Shown here piece after piece: positions 55,268 to 64,000 of a DNA stretch of 64,000 nt. The translations under genes were made by a program, and so were the position numbers. The DNA is taken from the NCBI GenBank assembly GCA_024734495.1, contig JALMQS010000726.1:62001-126000 (forward strand), written 5' to 3'. This stretch comes from Forficula auricularia (Eukaryota > Arthropoda > Insecta > Dermaptera > Forficulidae). The notes under the pieces are model-generated. The model made no database searches and was not told the origin of the DNA. It saw only the letters and a program-made list of their open reading frames with translations. Each line of letters begins with the position of its first letter. The first letter of the stretch is position 1.

Positions 55268-55872
55268 TCTCGCGATAAATATCTTTTTCAAATAAGCGCG
55301 GTCAAAATAATTCTCGTTGACGTATCAATTATTCTTTCATATATTGATGAGAAGAATTATAAAATTTATTTAAAAGCACTATACTTTTGAATAAGTTCAA
55401 AATGATTACATTAAGAAAAATTTAATCTATATAGGTAATATCTGATTATGAAATTTCTCGGAAGCATTAAAAAATTATTTATACAGAGGCTAACTAGGCA
55501 AACTAGGCAATTGCAATTATATTACATAAATTAATAAAGTAAAGGGAGTGTAGTTTTACAGTGATTGAAACCTCTTTGAGTTTTATTTCATTCACTATGA
55601 AACTACACTCCTTTACTTTATTAATTTATGTAATATAATTACATTGCCTAGTATTTGGGCCTCTGTATAAATAATTTTTATAATGCTTCCGAGAAATTTC
55701 ATAATCAATATTACTATATAGATTAAATTTTCTTAATGTAATCATTTTAATATTCAAAAGTATAGTGCTTTTAAATAAATTTTATAATTTTTCTCATTAA
55801 TATATCAAAGAATAATTGTTACGTCAACGAGAATTATTTTGACCGCGCTTATTTGAAAAATATATTTATCGC
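55268..55872. mobile_element. Large palindrome, ~270-bp arms
   Basis: Outer cttttt​caaataagcgcgg and ttctcgttgacgtatcaatt are mirrored at 55800-55860. Inner arms carry ttcataatcagatatta and gaaactacactcctttactt. The centre lies near 55580 with a short loop. Related to 35466-35974 by its outer words. One arm has a small extra ctaggcaaa duplication (55495-55510). Confidence 0.85.
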
Positions 55873-55873
55873 G

Positions 55874-56572
55874 TTCAAATTGTAGAAATTTTAGTATATT
55901 TGGGATCAGGAGATCCTAGAGAATTGAAAAAATACATTTTATTTGAAATATCTCGAAAAAAATTTTTGATGAAAATCGAAAAAATGCAAAGGCTATAGCC
56001 TTGTGAAATTTGTGATTTTTACGAAAAATTTAAATTATTCAAATTGTAGAAATTTTAGTATATTTGGGATCAGGAGGTCCTAGAGAATTGAAAAAATATA
56101 TTTTTTTTGAAATATCTCGAAAAAATTTTTTTGAAGAAAATCGAAAAAATGCAAAGGCTATAGCCTTGTGAAATTTGTGATTTTTACGAAAAATTTAAAT
56201 TATTCAAATTGTAGAAATTTTAGTATATTTGGGATCAGGAGGTCCTAGAGAATTGAAAAAATATATTTTTTTTTGAAATATCTCGAAAAAATTTTTTGAA
56301 GAAAATCGAAAAAATGCAAAGGCTATAGCCTTGTGAAATTTGTGATTTTTACGAAAAATTTAAATTATTCAAATTGTAGAAATTTTAGTATATTTGGGAT
56401 CAGGAGGTCCTAGAGAATTGAAAAAATATATTTTTTTTGAAATATCTCGAAAAATTTTTTTGAAGAAAATCGAAAAAATGCAAAGGCTATAGCCTTGTGA
56501 AATTTGTGATTTTTACGAAAAATTTAAATTATTCAAATTGTAGAAATTTTAGTATATTTGGGATCAGGAGGT
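55874..56572. repeat. 164-bp satellite, four units plus partial
   Basis: gggatcaggag starts recur at 55902, 56066, 56231, 56396 and 56560 (steps 164-165). Units carry agaaattttagtatatttgg, tttgaaatatctcgaaaaa and caaaggctatagccttgtga. Units 2-4 are nearly identical; the first is slightly different (agatcc for aggtcc). Each contains the palindrome aaggctatagcctt. Confidence 0.95.
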
Positions 56573-56699
56573 AAAGTTTATTATTTTTAATTTTTTTAAT
56601 TGGATAAATCTCCCCAAATGACGATTTTTACCTTATTTGTTGAATTTTTACACGAAAAAAACTTTATTTTAATTTAAGTTGAAAGGTTCTTTTTGCCGA

Positions 56700-56850
56700 A
56701 TAATTGAGTAGCAGAAGGGGACAATAAAATATTGTCTTCTTGCTGGAAAAATAAATTTTTTAAATTCATTCATAAAGAGATATATTTTGTCCTCTTCATC
56801 AATCTATTACAATTGATTCACAAGAGTTGATATATGAAAGTGTTCTTTAC
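56700..56850. mobile_element. Penelope-like terminal-repeat fragment, family A
   Basis: gagtagcagaaggggacaat, then ctcttcatcaatctattaca and attgattcacaagagttgat follow the order of 22815-22950. The ribozyme core is broken (UUGAUGA, and GAAAC lost). Confidence 0.65.
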
Positions 56851-56859
56851 ACGTGTATA

Positions 56860-57400
56860 AAACATCAATAAAACAGCCACGTGGGAGTCCAGGGGCGGAG
56901 CCCACTGGCTAGCAAGAGCCCGCCGAAGGCGGGCCTTGAAGCTAGTACAATAATAAAGAGGAATTTATACTAGGCCGAAATATGAAATGGAATATTTTAT
57001 TAATTACATGTCAGAAGGCTTGTTTTACTTACAACGGGAATAAAATCCGATTACACATGTTAGCGCCTTACATGTCAGAGTGGTTTGCCTGATAGGCCAG
57101 CCTATGGATAATTTTGGCGATTCTCGAAGAGGCGAAAAACAACCCTTCTGACATGTGCAATTCAAATTAATATAAAATTTCATTCTATCTCGCATCTAGT
57201 AGATGACAACCTCTTGCTATTTTCTTTGATATTCAAAATCTATTTGAACTTTTATATTCTTGTTTGTATTAATAAACTACAATTCTCTACCGGAGTTTCA
57301 GCTTTCTAACTCAAAATATTTTCACTAAACAAAAAAAAAATTGAAGATAAATTATTTTATTAATTATTATTTGAAACAAAATTTTAAATGTATTTGTTTA
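56860..57400. other. Intergenic, one GC-richer piece
   Basis: gggagtccaggggcggagcc ... gcccgccgaaggcgggcctt (56885-56935) contains the hairpin gcccgccgaaggcgggc. The matching cgccttcggcggg-type word is not seen elsewhere here. The rest is AT-rich. Confidence 0.35.
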
Positions 57401-57408
57401 ATTTTAGA

Positions 57409-58200
57409 TGGATGAATTAAATAGAGCAATAGATACAATGGTCAGAGTAACTGACTGGCAACCCGGAGGTCCCGGGTTCGATTCCCGGCTATGCTCAGAA
57501 ATTTTTCTGTAAGTAGAGGGTCTGGAACGGGGTTCACTCAGCCTCGTGAGGATAAATGAGTAGCTGCTTGATTGAGAAGTAGCGAATCTCGGTTAAGAAA
57601 ACTGAAACGAAGGTTGTAGATGTGCGTTGAGCTAACCACTTGACCCCTCGGTACTGTCTCCAATTAGGACAGCAACCAATTCAGTAGGCCAAGACCCATG
57701 AAGGGTTGTCGAGCCAGAGATTTTTTTTTTTATTTTTATAATAGATACAAGTTCTGAAGAAAATAGAGAAGAAGGACCGATTGATAAGGATGGGACAGAG
57801 AGGATATTTGGCAAGCCGCAACTAGAGGATCCCTCGCGGGGGTCAAATATTATTTCACCCAAAATCCATCAAATTTAAATAAAACAGCAGGAATTTTCAA
57901 TTTCACCCCCCTGCATTATGCGTCCGAAAATAGTCATTTAGTAGTAGCCAAATATTTAATATCAAAATTTGCACAAGTAGATCCAAAGGTAATGCTACTC
58001 CTCTAATGTTGGCATGTTCAAGGGGCCATACCCCTATTATGAATTTGCTATTGGACAAAGGGGCGGACATAAATCACCAAAATAATTATAGAGATACACC
58101 CCTTCATTGTGCAATTCTTGAAAATCAATTGGATGTTGTAAAATTATTAATTCAAAGGGGGCCGAATAAAAGAATAAATTGTAACACTAGATTTAGCTAA
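57409..58200 (+). pseudogene. Ankyrin-repeat gene copy, broken, with SINE inside
   Basis: After ttgtttaattttag the frame starts MDELNRAIDT, is split by the SINE, and resumes SSEENREEGPIDKDGTERI. One frameshift near 57845 leads into NKTAGIFNFTPLHYASENSH, and another near 57985 (a missing base in GATCCAAAGG) into NATPLMLACSRGHTPIMNLL and DTPLHCAILENQLDVVKLLI. Three ankyrin units (TPLHYA, TPLMLA, TPLHCA) are clear. It ends at TAA 58198-58200. The copy lacks introns over this span. It could be one exon of a decayed gene or a retrocopy. No product expected. Confidence 0.8.
57439..57739 (+). mobile_element. tRNA-derived SINE
   Basis: The head tggtcagagtaactgactgg, then ggtcccgggttcgattcccg gives a perfect B box (GGTTCGATTCC) with T-arm CCGGG/CCCGG. 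A GC-richer body of about 200 bases and a T-rich end follow. AATAGATACAA flanks both sides (57428-57438, 57740-57750), an 11-base target duplication. It resembles a truncated tRNA only at the 5' part, so it is a SINE and not a tRNA gene. Confidence 0.88.
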
Positions 58201-58494
58201 GTCCAAGAAATTCAGAACAATTGTAAACTATTTAAGATCACATTAAGATTTACAAAAATAAATATTATGTTTTAAATAAATAAATATACCTATTTTTACC
58301 CAAAATGAACAAGTTTTTTATTTTCTTAGACACGAAAGAACGTTTTTTATGTTTGACTTGATTTTTGAAACTTTAAACAAATGTAATAAAGATGATCAAG
58401 TTTGAATTTTTATTTAAATCTCACACAATTAAATATTATACAGTTTATTGAAAATAAAAAATACAATTTAACCACAAAAACAGAATTATTATTA
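58201..58494. other. AT-rich flank
   Basis: An AATAAA near 58258 could have served the ankyrin gene. The aagtttgaatttttatttaa stretch (58398) resembles the arm of the 2712-3585 fold-back. Confidence 0.4.
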
Positions 58495-59205
58495 TTAAGG
58501 TAGTTGTTCCGCCAAATGGGTTTTCTTAGGATTTTTTTGAAATTTAGACAGTTTGTTATTTAAATATTTCTGCATCGATTGGTGGCAAAACGAAATTTAT
58601 GAACAATATAGTTCCGGAGATATTAAGTTTCAAAAATCGAGTTTTTCAGACTCTTTAACATTGCACTATACGGGATATCGGAAAGTTTACATACATATTT
58701 AATTATAATTAAGAAACCCTTCTTACCAATTTTATAAAAAACTAAACCAACATTAAACAATAACCAATACATATTTTAAGACAATTTTGACTCATAGTTA
58801 CAACACAGTTTCTGAAATAATAATGAATAAATAATGAAAAATGTATAATGAAAAATTTACACTAAAAACAATTTGGCAACAGCGCATTTATTTAACCAAC
58901 GAAAGATGTATAAAGCGCGCATGCGGTGGATTTTTTCAAAATTATAATTTTCATAAGGTGTAACGTAGGCGTTGATTACATTTGTTAAAAAACGATTTTT
59001 ATAGAAATGAATCGACCTTTAAAATGTATTTTATCTGTCATTTTAATATAAAAATATTCAATCTCTTACAATGTTGCCAAATTTGTCAAACGAGCACGGG
59101 AATGGCTAAAATCGGTACATAAACAGCAAAAAGTTTTGGGCTTATGAATTGTCTGTTCTATATACTCTAGCATCAACTTTTTGATAATACAACTACCTTA
59201 AGCAT
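58495..59205. mobile_element. Inverted-repeat element, 'TTAAGGTAGTTGT' ends
   Basis: Left ttaaggtagttgttccgcc, right caactaccttaa; only the tips match well. The interior includes ggatatcggaaagtttacat and no gene. Similar tips occur at 32763 and near 36750. Confidence 0.55.
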
Positions 59206-59384
59206 CTACAATATATTTTAAATCTTGATTTAATTTTTTTTTAATTTATTTAATATTTCTCAGCCTAAGCTATTAGACAAGTGAATCAATCAACTGAATC
59301 GTCTGTTCAGTACTTTAACAAAATGCATTTTTCTATATCCAATCTCATATTTGATCCAATGAGAAATAACAAATCAATTATATT

Positions 59385-59440
59385 TAATTAAAAAGACTGA
59401 TGAAGATGGTGAAAACTTCGAAACTATAGTCTCAAACAAA
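59385..59440 (+). ncRNA. Hammerhead ribozyme-like motif, family A, isolated
   Basis: CUGAUGA 59397-59403, spare A, stem II G(A)..CUUC sides, GAAAC 59420-59424, UAUA loop, GUC 59429-59431. Core and two-pair stem III are intact; stem I pairs only A-U and G-C next to the core. It is a terminal-repeat fragment without its partner. Confidence 0.6.
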
Positions 59441-59802
59441 TCAATTACATATACAAACTTGAAATAGATATTTAATTATTTTTCCCGATATCAAAAATCT
59501 TTTTAAAATTTCAATAGAATGATTATAATTTAAAATTTGAAGCAAAATAGAAATGAGATTAACACAAGCAAGTCCAAAATTCTATATTTCAGAAAAAGTA
59601 AAAAATAAACCACTCACTAATAGGGAGCAGAATAGAGTAGATGAGGGGAATAAAATAAATAAATACTTGGGCTGTATCTACCCCTTGATGGCAACATAAA
59701 AAGAAGCATTCCAGATAGTTTTAGATTGATTGAAATTTAAACATTTTGTTTTAATTGAATTCCCATTAAGGATAATTGATTTTGAAATTCACCCATGGAC
59801 AA

Positions 59803-61013
59803 AATTAGCGGAACAACAAAACAAAAGGTAGAATTCAATTTAAAGCGACTCTTATCTTTTAGTTTCTTTATTAATTTGTTAATAATATTCATATTACTGA
59901 ATCATACAGGAATAGCAGCGAATTGGATAAAAATCAACAAACACAGGATAGGCTCTTACTTTAAGTGGGCCAGACGAATTTCGTCGAGCCAAAAAGTGCG
60001 ACTTTTTCATTTAGTGCGTGCGGATGTATGGCTGCATGTTATCGCTCTTTGGCCCACGACAATTTCCACACCGTTGCACCGATCGAAACGAAATCGAAAA
60101 CCTACCATTAGTTTAACAAAATGAAGCGCTGATTAGTTATTGGTACATATCGGCCTAATACATTAGTTACATCATGCCGGCACCTAATTAGTTTCTCCAA
60201 GATATCTTGAACATGACTTACACCACTTGAACGAAATTCAAAATCTAATCACAATACCTTGGGGACCACAATAATAGGTTACATACAGTCTTTAAACAGA
60301 CAAAGAATTATATTTTTTTTGTGATAAGTTTTGACTGTTCACGTGCGTAAGAGTTCAAGATTCTGTTACTTAGTGTTAACAATCTATTATAGTCTTAAAT
60401 AAAAAAGTCAAAGGATTCCGTCGTAGTATGCATTGTCTTTTGACAAGTGATAGAATGAGCACTGAAGTGTGAGTGCAGGCCGATAAAACTACTGATAATT
60501 CAAATGACTTTGGATCAAGTTCCGCAGCGATTCCTGTTGCAGTTAATGCTTATTATGGATACGAGTGATCTACCATATTATTTTTAAACTCAATTTTATT
60601 TACACGTCCGGAATTACACATGGTGGAAAATGGGTCAATGAATGCTGAAAGGTATATTTCAGACATTTAGGAAGATTATTTAATGCCCTTGGCACCATAC
60701 ATTGGCGACCAATTTATTCTAACGCATGATAACGCTCGCCATCTCGTAGCCCAGAAAGTTTGTCGCTATTTGTAGACAATGAATTGGCCTGGACGCTCTC
60801 CAGATTTAAATCCTATTGAGCGTGTCTGGGCCATGTTGGGAAGACCATTGAAGAAGAAAGAGATCTCTAACTTCTGTTACTTGGAGGAACTGAACAAAGC
60901 ACTTCGGTCAAAAGGAGTACAAAATTATCAAATTCAGTTAAAAAAAATATAAATATTAATTTATTTATATAAAATAAGCATTTTTTAGGCTTTTTTCGAC
61001 GTTCCGCCAATTA
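59803..61013 (+). mobile_element. Tc1-like transposon relic
   Basis: Left aaaattagcggaacaacaaa and right ttcgacgttccgccaattat share the inverted tip aattrgcggaac. The length of 1.2 kb suits Tc1. The 5' half is rearranged (the frame 59795-60124 has a hydrophobic stretch but no Tc1 domain). The 3' half carries the catalytic end. Confidence 0.7.
60600..60955 (+). pseudogene. Tc1 transposase C-terminal relic
   Basis: HMVENGSMNAERYISDI, stop, then PLAPYIGDQFILTHDNARHL, stop, and MNWPGRSPDLNPIERVWAML. The HDNAR Asp and NPIE Glu are the second and third DDE residues. The first Asp region is not readable. Several stops make it inactive. Confidence 0.85.
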
Positions 61014-62400
61014 TATATATTTATAGATAGTTATAAATCTATTTGAACCAAACTATATATAATTAAAATTTAATTTTTTTTATTTTACTAAAAAAAAAAA
61101 TCTATTTGATTTTTGTTATCAAAGTATTGGTGAAATACATTATAATAATTTTTACAATGCGATAACCGTTTCGGATTTATTGGTGGAATAAAAATAAGCA
61201 TCTCAATTTAAATCATTTTATATTTAATGCATAAAAAATAATATTTTAAAATTATAAATGTTTTATTAGTACTTTGAATGCAGACTAAGCTCGAAGCTGC
61301 AAGAGAATGAGGGGCAGCAAAAACTAAAATTGATTAAGGCGAAAAAACAGACATTTTTTGTTTTTCGCAAAACAAGGTTATATAACAAATGAAGTTGATT
61401 ATTAAAATTCTCTATGAATTATGTCCATTAAATCTATAGGTAATTTTACTTATAGCGTCAAAATTGGTAAAAATTTATCATTTAAGACCGCCATGGGGTC
61501 TATTCTATAAAAATATATTTTTTAATTTTTAATAAAATCTAAAAAATAATGAGAAGATATAAAAACCTTTCAAAGTAATCAATTATGGTCATAATTGATT
61601 GCTACGCTATCTAGATTTTATGGAATATACGCTTAGGATATAATTCAAAGAGGATTCCATAATCTTGCATTTATTAGTATATAAAAAACGCAATCGTCGA
61701 CATATACGTGGAAATACAGAAAAAAGGCAAAAAGTCTTCTCGAGACCTTTAATCAATTTTATGAAAAAGAAAAGTTGACATCAAAATTACGTTATTTCTT
61801 ATCGATGGTGAGGGGGCTGTAAATATATTATTGATTAACAGCCACCCTAATAAACAGAATCAGAGAGAAAAATAAAGTATTAGTGGACAAATATATAACA
61901 AGTGACAAAACTAATATTCTATTCAGGACAACATCTTAAGCATTAAGATGTTCAAGCAACAATAATTTGATAAGTTGTTTGAGATTTTGAAATATGTGTT
62001 TCATTGATTTTTATATTTTCAAACTAACCTAACCACATCAACTGGATTAGGTAGACGGATATTTTGACTTCGGGATTCGGGGGGAAATTTTGATATATTA
62101 AGGGCGTCGGGAACTAAAAAAAATTGCCTTGTAATTAGCAGGGCATCCTGATTTATCTGTTTACCATTTCTGAGTTATACCATATCGTCGCCTTAGAGTG
62201 TAAACCTGCTAACTCACTACAAAGATATTTTACAGGGCAGAGAAAAAACAAACAAAATTTAATATTGTTGTCATGGAAAGAAACTATTTTTCACATTTAT
62301 TTTCTACAACTTCCGATCGTAGTTTTAAGTAGCAGTTTTACTTGGACGATGCTGCACCTCTTTTTCTTTCGAACGGTATTAATATGTCATTTATGATAAA
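61014..62400. other. Intergenic AT-rich DNA
   Basis: No gene, no clear repeat ends. Long A and T runs near 61080, and a mild GC rise near 62060. The flank of the LTR element begins somewhere before 62560. Confidence 0.5.
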
Positions 62401-62559
62401 AAATGGATCTAGCAGGTTTAAGGCGAACTAAGCACTAGTTATACCTCGGCAACTGTCCAGTTGCCGATATCACATCCTACCTCTATAAATTCAATGAGAT
62501 TAATTATATCTGGCAACCCTTCAGGTTTGCAATACTAAACTTCACCTTTTGTATTATAA

Positions 62560-63073
62560 TAATGTTTAGAATAATAAGAATTGTAAAATGCAAGTCGTTA
62601 TCTCAAGACAAAGATGACTCTTGCCACCCTTGCCTCATTTTTGCCACCCGTTACCTCCAATTTGCTACCCTTGCCTCACTTGGCCACCCCTACCTCATTT
62701 GGCTTTGCCCTGACCCCCGCCACTTCTCCAGGCTGCGCGCGCACATCCCCTCTTCTCACCACGCTCTCCTCTCAACCAAGCTGCTCCCGGATTGGCCATA
62801 TTAAGAGATGCGCTGATTGGCTGTTTCAAGGACCTATCATCGGCAGCCCTAGATGTCAGCTCGACGGCTATAAAGTTCGTCTCCCAAATTGAAGACACAC
62901 ACTTACCCATCCGACGTGAACAGTGTACCTCATGCTAGTGAAGACTGATCTATTATTATTTAAAGTTTCAGTACCTTCACTAACTCCTGTATTTATATTC
63001 ACCTTTTAATAAATCGTGTTCCATCTTAAAACTTTGTTTTATTTGAAATCAACACTAACCATCAAATAACATA
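62560..63073 (+). mobile_element. 5' LTR of a Ty3/gypsy-type element (left limit uncertain)
   Basis: It contains imperfect repeats of a gccacccttgcctca word (62615-62705), a TATA box (ctataaag, 62867-62875), and AATAAA (63008-63013) followed by a GT-rich stretch, in promoter then poly-A order as in an LTR. It ends just before the primer site. The 3' LTR is beyond the window, so the left boundary cannot be fixed by comparison. Confidence 0.7.
62867..62875 (+). promoter_or_regulatory. TATA box of the LTR
   Basis: ctataaag in a GC-richer context about 140 bases before the AATAAA, the usual spacing of a short R region. Confidence 0.55.
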
Positions 63074-63074
63074 A

Positions 63075-63132
63075 TTGGCGCAGTCGGATAGGATCAAACC
63101 ACCAAATAACATAATTGGCGCAGTCGGATAGG
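63075..63132 (+). promoter_or_regulatory. Primer binding site, duplicated
   Basis: tggcgcagtcggatagga at 63075-63092 matches the remembered primer site of 17.6/297-type gypsy elements (TGGCGCAGTCGG..AGGA; tRNA-Ser). A 40-base tandem copy repeats it at 63115-63132, together with the caaataacataat LTR end. One of the two must be non-standard. Confidence 0.75.
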
Positions 63133-63780
63133 AGCCCAGGACACTAGTACACGGTTATTAGTGGCGATTATTAAATCTTTGCCTGAGTAGTGTGGAAAAC
63201 TTCCATTTATCTCTCGACCACACTTCAGTGACGGGTCCCCAGTGTAAACCTACCAGAAGTCACTCGAGGAAAAATAAATCCACACCGACACCCTAACTTG
63301 CGACTCCCAGCGAAGCCACGACGAAACAGGACACGACTCCAGCGGACGCAATTGCCACTGCCTTAACGAGGAGCGGACGAGCCAGCCGGAGAAATCAAGA
63401 AATTCCTAGAACTCTCAGGATTCGAAGGGCGCAGTCAACACTGAGTGAGTACGAATACAGGCACTGTTTTCACACAACCCACCCACCTCTCCCACCTAGA
63501 TTAAACAAAAAAAAATTTTTTTTTCTCTCAATCTTGCAAAATTAATCATCATGAACATAAGCCACGCACTTGAATGCCATTCCCGTTTTTAGCGGAGATT
63601 CCCTAAGAACTGGAAAGATTTATTTCCCACAACCGAAACGGTAAAAACCACCATCCCAGATGATCAGGGTCCCCTCTTTTTCTTATACGTTAGAAATAAA
63701 ATATAAAAGGAGAAGCAGCCACACATCTAGCAAATATGCATTGCGAGGATTGGCCCTCTCTTAAAAATAATTTGAGGCTT
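63133..63780 (+). other. Leader of the LTR element
   Basis: Untranslated leader between primer site and gag. It includes a GC-richer stretch with agccggagaaatcaagaaat and a poly-A/T run near 63510. Short ATG frames are not convincing. Confidence 0.5.
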
Positions 63781-64000
63781 ATATTTAAAGAAAAAAAGAT
63801 GAAGTTACTCTTAGACGGGAACTTTTCAAATTAGAATATAGTGAAATTAAAATCCATGACAAATATAACGAAATATTAGACCTAATTAATAAATTTGCAA
63901 GCCGAATAGACTCCTCAAGTGAATCCCAAATAGCAAAAAATATAGCAAAAAAACATTTCGATAGAGATTCCACCGAGGTTTTCACCAGATCCCTCCCAGA
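63740..64000 (+). pseudogene. gag start of the LTR element, partial and broken
   Basis: Sequence typical of gypsy-type Gag begins near 63755 (Leu/Lys-rich) and continues to the window edge in a different frame. The switch is in the A-run 63789-63797, which is one base short or long. The last ~67 codons are open, Glu/Ile/Lys-rich, with a SQIAKNIAK stretch, consistent with a capsid-like segment. Env and pol are not in the window, so whether this is an errantivirus or a plain gypsy element cannot be told. Confidence 0.6.

Noticed and set aside
57439..57520. tRNA gene
   Set aside because: The T arm is perfect but the acceptor and D arms are missing, and the unit has a body, a T-rich tail and a target duplication: a SINE.
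59795..60124. 109-codon frame with a hydrophobic segment
   Set aside because: Begins at the Tc1 end and has no Tc1 or other domain; probably read-through of rearranged transposon DNA.
61500..62400. Possible gene between the Tc1 relic and the LTR
   Set aside because: No frame above about 60 codons, no splice-phase chain and AT-rich composition.

Overview
The window is nuclear DNA of an AT-rich, transposon-crowded insect (at least an arthropod). Reasons: interrupted genes with GT-AG introns; a guk-holder / Nance-Horan (NHS) family gene; mariner, rosa-like (DD41D), Tc1 and hAT relics; Penelope-like elements with hammerhead-ribozyme motifs; a Ty3/gypsy-type LTR element with a TGGCGCAGTCGG primer site; and tRNA-related SINE sequence. 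The species cannot be fixed from the sequence.

Layout. 1-38220 is the 3' part of one + strand gene, the guk-holder/NHS homologue. Five exons were assembled by hand (1533-1690, 7514-8351, 8855-9259, 10541-10655, 36923-38004) and all joins keep phase. A frame-shifted continuation at 38005-38171 ends in a class-I PDZ-like tail (ETAL). The exons with the N-terminal domain lie upstream of the window. The last intron is about 26 kb and is almost wholly nested repeats: mariner copies, many long fold-back elements, minisatellites and dispersed satellite units. 38220-47250 is intergenic repeat. 47259-51337 is a three-exon C2H2 zinc-finger gene (seven good fingers) with transposon debris in its first intron. 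51500-57400 holds hAT and Penelope-like relics, a large palindrome and a homogeneous 164-bp satellite. 57409-58200 is a broken ankyrin-repeat gene copy interrupted by a SINE with an 11-bp target duplication. 58500-61000 holds a small inverted-repeat element and a Tc1 relic. About 62400-64000 is the LTR, primer site, leader and broken gag start of an LTR retrotransposon running off the window.

The clearest non-standard signal is a set of hammerhead-ribozyme-like motifs (CUGANGA ... GAAAC followed by GUH) in the terminal repeats of Penelope-like elements. They fall in at least three sequence families. The best pair (53735-53790 minus, 55117-55173 plus) brackets a recognisable Penelope RT/GIY-YIG relic. 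A second notable property is the density of long inverted repeats inside the guk-holder pre-mRNA, which should fold into many long RNA hairpins. Nested insertions give a readable relative chronology at several sites, including one insertion whose empty site is preserved in a sister copy 21 kb away.
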